Source of the DNA: Pueraria montana var. lobata
Taxonomy: Eukaryota; Streptophyta; Magnoliopsida; Fabales; Fabaceae
Length of the DNA: 64,000 nucleotides
NCBI GenBank assembly: GCA_026413185.1
Contig: CM048646.1
Span: 25,089,004-25,153,003 of the forward strand
Reading direction: 5' to 3'
The notes under the pieces were generated by a model. That model saw nothing but the letters and a program-made list of their open reading frames with translations, searched no databases and was not told where the DNA came from. The translations under genes and the position numbers were made by a program. Each line of letters begins with the position of its first letter. Position 1 is the first letter of the stretch. Of this stretch, positions 22,697 to 34,212 are shown in pieces.

Positions 22697-25600
22697 ACTC
22701 AATCAGTACAACTGGAGTTTGTTACTATTCCTACATACACACTAGAACTGTTATGTTGAAGATAAATTCTTGCCTTTGTATCATATTTTGTGAAATCCCA
22801 TTCTCTCTTTGTTTGTTTAACTTTCTACTATTTCAGAGAAACTTTTGTGTAATTAGCAAATGACTCTGATGAAGAATTAATGTATAAGAGATGTGACCTA
22901 ACTACTTAATTATTTATGGTTGAGTAGAGATGTAGTGTCTGATCTCTTGGTAGTCATCATCATTAGCTTGTTAACTCTTTTGGGCGCTCTCTCTCAAATT
23001 TCACAATGAGTGGTATACAAAATCAGTGTGTTCCATTAGTGAACGGGCAGTACAGAAAGAGCATAGCAATGTGAAAAGGAGACTCACACTTAAAGAAAAG
23101 ATTGTGAAAAAATCAAGTATGACTGATTAATCCCATGGCTCAATAAAGGATATATAAAAGATGTTAACCATATACCTAATGCACACCTTAAGGGTTTTTC
23201 AGAGACGTGATGTACGGCTCTCTAAGTAGTCCTTTGTATTAGCCCATTATCTTTTTTGAGTGCTCCCTGAACTTCCCAACATCTTTAATCATGTGTTCTT
23301 GAATTCAACTTTATTCTTTGTTTTTTAAATTTAATTTCTCTGCTCTGCCTCTTCATCCTCTCCCGAAAAATGTAAAAAAGTGGAACACTTTTAGTTTTGC
23401 TTATATATATTCATGATTTGCATGATGCATAAGAATCATATCAAGAGAGGGAAGATGTCATAAAAAATTAAGTAAATCCACAGATGATATCCAAGCAGCA
23501 GATTTAAAATATACAAATTGAACATTGTAATTATACATTAAGGGCTAAAGAATAACTCACCTCCAATGTCCATGCATTGATTATTGTCGTTGTCACTCTT
23601 TTTCAGATGCTCTTCAAAACCCTAAATCAAATCCACCCAAGAATTGAGAAAACTAAAATAGATTAGTTTGACAGCTATAGATCTGGTCAACAAGCAGAAC
23701 AGAAATTCCCAGAATATGAATCAATAGAAAACATGCGTTCAAAATTCTAAGTGGAAGCACCTCGCCACAAATCCACCTTGCCTAAGTGTTTGGAAAACAA
23801 ATTTTGGTGTCAAAAGAGTGATTCTCCATGGATAGATACTTGTAACCTTCTCAGTAGAAATATATATGAAAGGAGGGGTTGATTTCAATTACATAGTTTT
23901 GCTCTTGGGACTTTTCCCTGATGACACTTTTATATAGTTCATGCCCTCACACACTGGGCCCAATGATCGACTGCCACATGTACGGCTGATTTATTTAGTT
24001 TGTAAGAAGAAATTAACTTGCTATGAGTAAACTAACATTTTGGTTGGTAAATGTGTAATGTGTTGTCAAAATAATTCTTGAAATTAATAAAATTTTAAAT
24101 CAGTTTTTGAAATTTTGAATTTTTTCATCTAAGTTTCTAAAGTTAACCATCTAATGTTATTTTTGTTTCTAAATACGTGTTAATATTATCACTTAAGTTA
24201 CACATTTATTTTTTTTGAATTTTGGATTAATGTGATTTATTGATTGCACTTTCAGGAAATTATTTGAATTCTCTTTTTAGTTTTAGGAATTAATATGATA
24301 ATGTTGTACACTTTTAAGGACTAAAATAATGGTTTATTCAATTTGCAATCAATCTACGTATATTTCATAATGCCATTGTCATGTACGCTTTTCTTTTGTG
24401 AGTGGTGCTTTTACTCCTTACCATTACAAAATGCTAAATATGGTTTATTTGGTGAAACCAAAATGGCAATACATAAATTTCCCCCTCTGGCACTCTCTTA
24501 TTTCCCAAACCCTGATTGCGTGTGGTTATGATGAATATAAAATATACAGATGAGATTTGAACCATGTTCTATATTCATTTAACAGTATCAAACCATGATT
24601 GCTTGAATGCGTGACTGCCACAGGAAATCCATTTCCATTATTTTACTGATTTTTAATTTGACCTTTATAGAAAGTCATTGGCAGAATATTTTAATTTTTT
24701 GTACGTACATATGTAGTAGATAACCTATTTAAGTAATAATATATTATAATTAATATTTTGGTATATATTGCTATTAATATTATCATTAACTTTTACCTTT
24801 TTCAAATTGATTTTGAACATATTTTTTTTGTGCACTTGAGTTTTTAAATTTACTTAGAATGTACGATAATGTAAATGTTTTTTACATTGTCATCTAATAG
24901 ATTATAATGTATGGTAAAAATGTTAATTTTTATAATAATTACTTTAAAAATTATATTTAAAAAGATTTTTTAATAGTTGAAGTGTAAAAAATTTTACACT
25001 GGTAATGTATGAAAATTAAACTCAAGTATTTATTGTAAAAATGTAAAATAGCTTTTAAAAGTTAACATGTTTGTGCACAAAAGTTTTAAAGTTATATTTG
25101 AAATGGTAGATAGGGGCGCATCAAGATCTTGAGTGTGCTTGGAGTGAGACTTAATAGTTTTTCTAGTAAAAAAAAAACAACTAAAAGAATATTCAAGCAC
25201 AAAAATAGCTTTTGATTTTATAATAATTATACTTTAATTTTCATCATACACTTTAAAGTGTCCAAGTCTATTGTCAATTGTATACCCTTGTCGTGTATAT
25301 TTTTTGAAATATGAAAATCACTCTTGGTCATCTATTTGGTGTTTCTACCTGGAGAGAGGTAGGAAGAGAGGAAAGATAAGTGATTGATATGATTAATGAT
25401 ATAATGTGACAAGATATGTATAGAGAAAGTGAGAAGCGTTGATAAAGTGTTTGTATTTAGTAGTTGTTCAAAAATCATCACCATTTTTTAAAGTTTAGAG
25501 TATGTATTCAAATAATTGTTTGAAATGTTAATGATTTAATTTTATTTTAAAATATACGCCAGCAAAAAAATTATTATTTTAAAATATAAATAAGCATAAT

Positions 25601-26078
25601 ATAAATGTGCAACAATGATATTAATTTAAACTGTTTATTGTCATTAATTTATTTTAAATAAGGAAATTTGATACATTTTATACGTTAGTTACATTTATAT
25701 AAAAATTCCATGTATTAATTGTCATGTTTAACAAGCAAATATGTAAAATTCTATTATGTTTATATTAAAAAATTATTGTGATGGATTTTAATATCCACAC
25801 AAATGAAAATAAATTTTATTTAAATTTTTTAAAAAGAAAAATTTTAAACAAATAATTAATTAAAAATCATATACTATTTTTATTATGATAACTTAAGTAC
25901 ATTTCGTACCTTTAAATTTATTAATTTCATGATTTAATAATATAACAAAAATATTCATGTTATGAGTGGAACTGGGTTCGTTCTCCTTAAGCAAGGTCTT
26001 GGCTATAACACTGCATTTTCAAACATGTGATTTAAAAACTAACCTGTGATTGAAATTAATTACAATAGAAAATTAAAT
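22697..26078. other. Gene-free, AT-rich stretch
   Basis: No ORF with recognisable similarity. 22953-23000 and 23215-23280 look like a diverged direct repeat ('ggtagtc...gggcgctctctc' versus 'agtagtc...gagtgctccctg'). 24060-24330 has degenerate 'aggactaaaataatgg' MITE-like sequence. 24700-26000 is very AT-rich without structure I can name. Confidence 0.5.
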
Positions 26079-26613
26079 TTATTTGAATTCAGAAAATTTA
26101 ATTAAACTTATTAAATTTATTTTCTGCAACCGAATATAATCGTGGGCAATCATCTTTGAAGCATTGATCTCCGGACCATTTAGAAACTGCCATTTCCATT
26201 TTGAGAGCAGGCTGATATTAAATAATTCCAGATTTTTTACTCCCAAACCCCCTTCTTGTTTAGGTAAACAAACTCGGTCCCAAGAAACCCAATTAATCTT
26301 ATGTGCTTCCGACCATCCATGCCATATAAACTTTTGTTGTATTCGAACTAGAGTGTTCAACACTTTTTTCGGAGCTTTATAGAAGGAGAAGAAGTAAAGT
26401 GGGAGGCTACTCAACACCAAATTAATGAGCACAATTCTACCCCCCATAGAGAGATGTTTGCCTTTCCAACATGTAATTTTTTTGTGAAACAAGGCAATGA
26501 TGGGATTCCAGGTACTGCATAATCATGGGTTTGCACCAATGGGCAGGCCGAGGAATTTGAATGGCATGGATGCTACATTGCAATGTAAAAATGCCTCAGC
26601 TGCTTCTAACAAG
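26079..26613 (-). pseudogene. LINE reverse-transcriptase C-terminal fragment
   Basis: The minus-strand frame reads FKFLGLPIGANP, the conserved plant LINE RT segment, then a TGA (26523-26525), then continues in frame with WKGKHLSMGGRIVLINLVLS and WVSWDRVCLPKQEGGLGVKN, the region after the palm domain. The fragment is truncated at both ends. Its upstream end is cut by the LTR-like start TGTAACACCC at 26619. No poly-A tail is seen. Confidence 0.85.
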
Positions 26614-26618
26614 TACCA

Positions 26619-27628
26619 TGTAACACCCTTAATTCAATAAGGAAATTACTTATTTATCTAATTAGTTTTACGTGGAATTAAAATAATTTAGCTTTAATTT
26701 ATTAACCAAATTTCATAAAAAGGGTTTAATATTGAATTTAATCCAAATCGAATTCATGACCAATTTAAAACATAATTGTAACGGTTAGAAAATACACATA
26801 TTATTTTTTTTGCTTTTATAATTGAAAACTCGTGAACGTCAATATAATAAACGATCATACAGAAATTGATCTCTGAATAACGACGTCAATTATTTATGGC
26901 AAAAGGTTCATAGTTCAGAGTAATAAGGGATCGTCAAACCTAATTACTGCCCAAAAAGATAAACATAAGTGAAATAAATACATATAAAGAAATTGTCCTA
27001 GACTACCCACCCCATACATACAATGAAATGAATACCTAGGCTGAGCAATTATTCTAAACCTAACTACACTACGTTATTAACCCATAACCCATCAGCTACG
27101 AGGAATCCTCCTTCTCCTCGCTCTCAACCTCCAATGGATCCTCCTCCTCACTCTCATCATCAACAACCACGACTGGAGTAGGCCCCCAATCAATCGGTCG
27201 TTTGGGCAATAAGAAACCTATCATCGTTGCTAGATCAAACGATGAATAAGCCGACAATGGAATCTCACTGTTCGGAGATGGCAGTGCATACTCCTGAACA
27301 ATCGGCTCCATAAGGATGTCGGACATGGTATCACTGGAAGAAAACAAAGAACTAGAGGATGGACATGGGGACTCAGGTACTCGCATGTATCTAGGTGCTG
27401 GAGTATGAATCAAGATCACTATGAGATCAAAGTAAATGGGCCTAATGAATAATCCCTTAAGTGTCGGAGACAAACTAAATCTAACATCGTATGTCAAAGT
27501 GTCATCATCGAACCGGTAGTCATGGGTCCAGTGACCCGTCATCGGCTGGATAGTGAGTCTAAATGCCGGCTCCCTCAACCTGTTCATCTTCCTCTGAAAA
27601 ATAAAAGATGCATGGGTGAGTCTCCCAT
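26619..27628 (-). mobile_element. Tekay-like LTR fragment, left part
   Basis: It begins TGTAACACCCTTAATTC, the usual start of Tekay/Del-type LTRs in this orientation. It is cut at 27628 by the young Tekay element (TSD CCCAT) and resumes at 36957. Contains the 163-codon ORF below. The far end was not identified with confidence. Confidence 0.5.
27096..27587 (-). CDS. Hypothetical 163-residue ORF inside LTR-like sequence
   Basis: The frame opens MNRLREPAFRLTIQPMTG and ends in an acidic tail (SEEEDPLEVESEEKEDSS). It has a Ser-rich centre and no transmembrane segment or catalytic motif that I recognise. A 'ttatttttcag' tract lies just upstream on the same strand and could be a splice acceptor. 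It lies inside what looks like an LTR, so it may be an accidental frame or a small LTR-borne ORF. Confidence 0.3.
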   Translation of the reverse strand: MNRLREPAFRLTIQPMTGHWTHDYRFDDDTLTYDVRFSLSPTLKGLFIRPIYFDLIVILIHTPAPRYMRVPESPCPSSSSLFSSSDTMSDILMEPIVQEYALPSPNSEIPLSAYSSFDLATMIGFLLPKRPIDWGPTPVVVVDDESEEEDPLEVESEEKEDSS

Positions 27629-30366
27629 TGTAACCCCCCTTCTAATTAATTAATTTCCGTCTAATATAAAAAAATTTCCGAATAAAATAAATACAATCCA
27701 TTAAAGTTCAAAGTTTATCATTATAATTTACATTATTAAAATTTATAGAAAATACTACTACCAATTTATTTCTAATTAATACAAAAGTATCTAAAGCCAA
27801 AAACACCCATTCCTATAGCTCTGGAAAATATCTGCATCTTTAACTTCTAATTAATCTTCAAAATACCTGCAATTCACACTCCCCTAGAATCTGGGACAGC
27901 ATTACCGGATCAGGCATTTAATTTCTAATACAATAAAACAATTTCAAACAAATACATATCATAACAAATTAATTAATTACACACATAATTAAATGCAGTA
28001 TGATTTATGCAAATGCAGTTTTTGACTCAAATTCATTTTTGACCCTGCTCCATGGAGACTTCCCCTTTGAGTGTTTAGTAAGTAACTAGCCTACCATTAC
28101 GCACTGCAATTCAGCTATCAGCCCCTACTAAACGTGAAAAAGCTAAACAGAATTAGGAGATCAGGATACCCGGAAGGCCACCACGACAGCATCCCGTTCC
28201 AGATTACGGTCACATGTGGAATTGCCAATATTCCTTACCCCACAGACTATATAATCACAGATTATACGGTCCTGTTTAACAAATTCTACTCACCCCAAAT
28301 CCTTTCTCAATCATTTCCATTTCACATGACTACCGTAGTCTCGGTTAGTCAACAATTCATTTCTCAATCAGTTTCATTTCACATGACTACCGCAGTCCCG
28401 GTTAGTCAACAAAAGTCATTTCTCATATATCAACTCAATTCTCATGACTACCGCTGTCCCGGTTAGTCAACATTTATTTTTTTTTTCTTTTCTTTTCTTT
28501 CTTTTCTTTTCTTCTTTTTCCTTTTCATGGCTACCACAGTCCCGGTTAGCCAACATAATTCTTTCTTATTTGAAACTTTTATAAATTCCCCAAAAAGACT
28601 CATGCAAATTAATTATGTTCATGATCGCAATTAAATAAATAATTTGTACACATTAACCTACAATAATACAAAAATTTAAGCAATTTATCTTATAACATTA
28701 GTATTTTAGTAAATTATCAATTAAATCACTATTAGGTAAAGTTACTAAAATACCCTTAATCTTTTCTAAAATTCCATCTATGTCCTAAATTTTGAAATGA
28801 CCAAATTACCCTTACTCTTTTTCAAAAATTCCCATTTTGTCCCTACATGTAAAATGACCATTTTGCCCTTGATTTTACAAAAATTTCCACATAATATCCC
28901 TTGCATTTTGGGCTGGCCAAATGGTCTCACTACCATTCTCAACATATTTTCCAAAGCAACAAACTCCAATTCCAACCAAAATTCAACCAAATCTCAATTC
29001 AATTAAAAATCAAGCAACTCAAATTTCAACCATCACAACACATTAAAAATTCAATCACACCTCATTCCAATCCATGAATTACAATCACAAGCATAAAAAA
29101 CACAAAACCCCTAAATCAATTTCAAGTTTTCATGATTCTAGGTCACAAAATTGAATCTAACCCTACAACATGTTTTCTTCTAATTCCAAGGGTTCTAATT
29201 GAAATTAAATGCCTAGATCCTTACCTTAAACTCTTTAATTGAAGAAAAAGCCTTGAATCCCTTTCTCCCTCACTCCTTGGTCTTGTTGGGATTTTTGAGA
29301 TTTCCTCCAATTTCTTTCTCTACTAGCCGAATTAGCTTAGGGTTTAGGGAGTTTGGATGGTTTGGTTTCTTAATTTGAGATGAGATGATGAAGTTAAGAT
29401 GAAATTGAAATGAAGGAGCTGCAGCTGCTATGGGAGGAACTCACGGTTCTGTTTTTAGGGGAATAGCTTTTTGGCGACTTTTTCTCCTTTTACTTTAGTT
29501 AAATGCTTCATTAAACAAGGAATTAACCAAATTGGACTTTGCCTTCAAGTCCAGCTGCTGCCCTGCACGTCCAGCAGCTCTATTGGACCAAGGGCAGTCC
29601 ACTTGCCAAGCCTTTCCAGCCCACTTGGACAGCCAAGGAGTTCCAAGTCACTTGCCTACCCCAAAAGTCAACATTTCAAGAACTTTGTAGAAAATTCTAG
29701 AAGGTAATTAGGGCTGCTAATTATTTTACAATGTGATTAGAATTTGAAGAAAATAACATCACCATTGGATTTCTCACTATCAAAAACCTTGGGGTAGTGT
29801 CTTACTTATCTCTTAATCCAAGCCTAATTAGCTTAATTTAGTGATCTTAGAAAAGCCTAAGTTGTCACTTTTTGATTGGTTAAGGTTCTAAATTAAATTT
29901 TTCTTGGTTAAACATTTTTAATAATTATTCTAAGTATATTACAATTATTAGATAATTCTATAGATGCCCTACAAATTTTCTCTAAATTTTCTGTCTTAGA
30001 ATTTTACCGTAATAATTTCTCAAAGTTCTAACTTTTAAAAAATCTTAACAATTCTGCATAAGCATTTTAATTCTTTATCTGTATATATTTTTAATCTATA
30101 TTCTATTACCTTTCTTTTAAGTTATAATTGAGTTCAAAATTCTATACTTGAAAATTTATCCTGGACAGCTGTCTGACATAGCAGTCCAGTCAACAATCAA
30201 TTTCGGCAAAAACAAAGACACTTGGAGATTCAGAAAATTCTTCTGAGTAAAACTGTATTAATTTCATTAAGAAAATATATGCATAAAGTTTCTATAAAAT
30301 ACAGTGCATAAATGTTCATAATATACATATATAAATGCGTACAATTAGTAAAATGAGGATGTTACA
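27629..30366 (-). repeat. 3' LTR of the Tekay element
   Basis: 2738 bp. It carries a 23-bp hairpin-like motif with arms GACTACCG and CGGTTAGTC. Copies start with 'catgactacc' at 28325, 28382 and 28443, and with 'catggctacc' at 28526. On the sense (minus) strand these lie upstream of a TATA-like 'ttatatagtc' near 28247-28256. Confidence 0.85.
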
Positions 30367-30386
30367 ATTCTCCCCTACTAATAAAA
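30367..30386 (-). other. Polypurine tract of the Tekay element
   Basis: On the minus strand 'ttattagtaggggagaat' abuts the 3' LTR. Just before it the conserved Tekay sequence 'cgaggacgaaattttt' is visible. Orientation and family follow from this. Confidence 0.8.
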
Positions 30387-30610
30387 ATTTCGTCCTCGAA
30401 ATTTCTAATATAACTATATTAACAATTTAGGATATTCTTCTGTCATTTTCTCCTCTAATTCCTAAGTGTCATTACCTATTATATACTTCCAGATAACTTT
30501 AACCAAAGGAATATTTTTACCTCTCAAGTATTTAATGCTTTTGTCCTCAATCTTAACAGACCTTATTTCTATAGTTAGGTTTTTTCCTTTATCAATTATT
30601 GATGTTGCTT

Positions 30611-32522
30611 TTAAAAATACCTGATCACCCTCTTGAAATTTTTAAAGATTTTTCTTCCTTTATCTGCATAACTTTTCTGTCTGCTCTGTGCATTTTTCAT
30701 TTTCTCCTGAATAAATTTTACTTTTTCAGTTGTCTGCTGGATGATGTCTGGCCCTATAAATAAATTTTTCACCATCCTGATACCATACCAGTGGTGTCCT
30801 GCATTTTCTGCCATACAAAACTTCATAGGGAGTTATACCTATACTAGAATGGTAACTATTATTATATGTAAATCCCACTAAAGGTAATATATCTTCTCAG
30901 TTTCCTTTCTCTACTAATGTACAAGCTCTTAAGAGATCTTCTAATGATTGAATGGTTCTTTCTATTTGGCCATCATTTTGGGGGTGGTATGCTGAACTAA
31001 GATGTAATTTACTTCCTAAGGCTTTCTGAAATTCTCTCCAAAATTTAGAAACAAATCTAGGATCTCTATCTGATACTATACTAGCAGGTACCCCATGTAA
31101 TTTAACTATTTCTTTTATTAGTACTAGGTAATCCTACCACAAAATCCATTGATATACTATTCTGTTTCCATATAGGTATCTCTAAAGGATGTAACAGATC
31201 AAAGGGTTTCTAATATTCAATCTTTGCTTTCTAACATGTTAAACATCTAGCCATATATTCTGCTACATCTCTCTTCATCCTAGGCCACCAAAACATTCCC
31301 TTTAAATCTTTATATATTTTTGTTGTTCCAGGATGAATACTAAGTTTACTTTTGTGACCTTCCTCTAAAATTAATTCCTTAAATTCTTGATCATTAGGTA
31401 CACAAATTCTATTTTAAACCTAATAATTCCATCCATTCCTAAATTAAATTCTTTTTCCTTACCTACTCCCATTAACCCTTTCTTTTCTGGAATACATTCA
31501 TCTACATCTTGTTTCTTCCTAATTTCTTCCAAAAATTCATTAGTGATGGTAATCATTCCAAATGGAATTTTATCCTTTTTCCTAACTGTACATAGATTTA
31601 AATCTCTAAATTATTCTATTAATTCTAATTCTTTAATCCTCATAGTTGACATATGCACAATTTTCCTACTTAAAGCATCTTCTACTACATTAGCCTCTCT
31701 TGGATGATACCTTAATTGAAAATCATAATCTTTAATAAACTCCATCCATCTTCTTTGTCTCCTTTCCAAAATTTTTTTTCAAACAAATATTTTAAACTCT
31801 TATGATCACTATATACATCAAATCTTGATCCATATAAATAATGTCTCCAAATCTTCAAAGCAAAAACTATAGTTGCTAACTCCAAATCATGAGTAGGATA
31901 ATTTCTCTCATGTGATTTCAACCGCCTAGATGCATAAGCTACCACTTTCCTATTTTACATCAACACACATCCTAACCCTAGAGATGAAACATCACAGTAT
32001 ACCTCATAGGATTCTTTTGGGTCGGGTAAAACTAAAACTAGTGAGGTAGTCAATTTATGTTTCAATTCTTGGAAAATTTTCTCACAGCTCTCACTCCAAA
32101 TAAAATTCTATTAAGGGTCCGGCTATCTTAGAAAATCCTTCAATCAATCTTCTATAATATCCATCAAATCCTAAGAATTACTAATCTTAGTTACTGTCCT
32201 AGGCCTTTCCCATTCTAAAACTGCTTCTACCTTAGGAAAAATCTACACTTATTCCATCTTTAGAAATTACATGTCCTAAAATTTTCACTTCCTCCAACTA
32301 AAATTCACACTTAGACAATTTAGCATATAATTTTCTATCTTTTAAAATTTCTAATATTATTCTAAGATGATTTTCATGTTCTTCTTTATTTTTAGAATAT
32401 ATTAATATATCATCTATTCTAGATCAAGGATATTTATTCTTTATAGTTACTTTATTTAATTGTCTATAATCTATAGATAACCTAGATCCTCCATTTTTCT
32501 TTTTAACTAATAATACTGGGGC
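30611..32522 (-). pseudogene. pol: RT, RNase H and integrase remnants of the Tekay element
   Basis: Fragments in the expected order on the minus strand: RNase H at 31945-31712 (VAYASRRLKSHERNYPTHDL, SDHKSLKYLF), integrase zinc-binding end around 31300-31235 (KGMFWWPRMKRDVAEYMA), and integrase C-terminal part at 30826-30611 (IQQTTEKVKFIQEKMKNAQS). Between them are many stops and shifts, and the RT catalytic region is not readable as one frame. Clearly inactive. Confidence 0.8.
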
Positions 32523-33050
32523 TCACCATAGGGACACACTAGGCCTTACAAACTGTTTTTCTAATAATTCTTCCAATTGTTTCTTTAACTCAATTAATTT
32601 CAATAATGACATTCTATATGGTTGCATAGAAATTGATCTAGTACCAGGCATCCAATCTATACTAAATTCTATTTCTCTTTCAGGAGGTAAGCCAGACACA
32701 TCATCAGGAAAAATTTCAGGATATTCATTTACAACTGGCACAGAGTCTATTTTAATTTTATCTTCATTAGTTCCAAGAGATGATAACTTGTATTTTTGAA
32801 TTTCACTCTTAAATGATATTTCCTTAGGTTGGATAGGCTTAAGTCTAGAAACATCAAGTTTAGGAAAAATGAAAGTTTTAGAAGCACAATCTATTAGAAT
32901 ACGATTGGCTGCTAACCAATCCATTCCTAATATCACATCAAAGTCAATCAAAGGCGAACAAATCAAGTTCACAATAAATTGTCTATCTCGGATAGTTATC
33001 ACACAATTCAAACGTATTTTAGAGGTTAGGATTTTAAACATGATTAACAT
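32523..33050 (-). pseudogene. pol: Protease end and RT start of the Tekay element
   Basis: An open stretch of 175 codons. The first part holds the protease C-terminal motif DVILGMDWLAANR. It is followed by the linker and the RT N-terminus (GLPPEREIEFSIDWMPGTRS, QLEELLEKQFVRPSVS). The frame ends in a stop at the next RT block. No gag is recognisable upstream (33051-34196). Confidence 0.85.
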
Positions 33051-33228
33051 CCTTAACTTACAGTTGTACTTTAGAACCCTAATTCCAACAAATCACTATT
33101 ATAAAGACTTTCAAAATACCTCAAATTACTCCAATTCACTACTACCAATTTAATTATTACTTGAATTTCCAACATCAAGACACACACCCTTAGGCCTTCC
33201 AATCACATACTCTTTAAATTTTATTTTA

Positions 33229-33289
<61 letters not shown>

Positions 33290-34196
33290 TTTAGGACAAC
33301 TACTACTAACTTAGCATTTGGGTCCTATTCTACCCTATTAATCAAGGTTTGACCAACAAGAATCCTCATATATATATATACCTACCAACTAAGACCTACA
33401 ACATGGATCCTTGATAACCTCAATTATACAAGTCTTAAATCATCACTTACACCATGGGAATGTAATTAAACATATTAAACCCGCAGGCTATTTTACTGCA
33501 CCAGAAAAATGCACTATTTTGGTTCTAATTCATGTCTAAAACACAAAATTTCAAGTCCTAATAGTTAAGATATCAATCCTGCAACAAATTTATACTATGA
33601 TACACTGTTTCAGCCTTCAAAACACATGAAAACATCCATTAGAACAATATGGCAATAACCATACTTTCAACATCTCATCATATTCCAAACATCAAGGTAC
33701 CTTCAAAACTTTGTTTTCTTTCTTTTGTCAAACTCAACTATTATCCTATAAACTCAAATAATTGGACCTCTATTCTCAACCTTGATCTATGTATTCAGGT
33801 CTTTAGATCTCCTTTCTCAACTAACTCAAGATTATAACTCTTAAATTCACAATATAAGTAACATGGAAAATAACCCAACTTGAACAATACTAATAATAAT
33901 AAAATTTTAAGCATTAGGAGAGAAAGTCATCTCGACTGAGTCCTGAGTGTGCACCCTCACAACTCTATCAAGATTTCCTTTCTTCCTTTCCGCCATCTCA
34001 GCTATACTATTAGTTTGAACTCTAGGATTTATAACTAGCATTCCTCTTCTCATTTCTACTTGTCTTAAATTTTCAAATCTAGTTATTACCCTTTTTCCCA
34101 TAATATTCTTAACAAACAAAAAAATTCTAATCAGGGTAACACAGCAAAACACCTAATAGACCCACTACTCGCAAGTCCTAGAGATGCATAACCAGA
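33051..34196. other. Tekay leader region without gag
   Basis: About 1.1 kb where gag would be expected. It contains a (TTA)n microsatellite at about 33225-33290 and short frames without Gag or zinc-knuckle motifs. Gag seems to have been deleted or replaced. Confidence 0.6.
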
Positions 34197-34208
34197 GCTC
34201 TTATACCA
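34197..34208 (-). other. Primer binding site of the Tekay element (variant)
   Basis: On the minus strand TGGTATAAGAGC, four bases from the 5' LTR. The usual initiator-Met tRNA PBS is TGGTATCAGAGC, so the seventh base differs. Confidence 0.75.
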
Positions 34209-34212
34209 CTAA

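Noticed and set aside
22953..23280. Possible tandem gene fragments around 22.95 and 23.2 kb
   Set aside because: Weak similarity between two ~60-bp stretches only; no coding frame shared.
26079..26492. Complete host protein gene on the minus strand
   Set aside because: The motifs are those of a plant LINE reverse transcriptase, with an in-frame stop just upstream and truncation at both ends.
28797..29006. Identical ORFs in both Tekay LTRs (28797-29006, 35382-35591; 29471-29707, 36056-36292)
   Set aside because: Frame identity follows from LTR identity. No domain, and antisense to the element.
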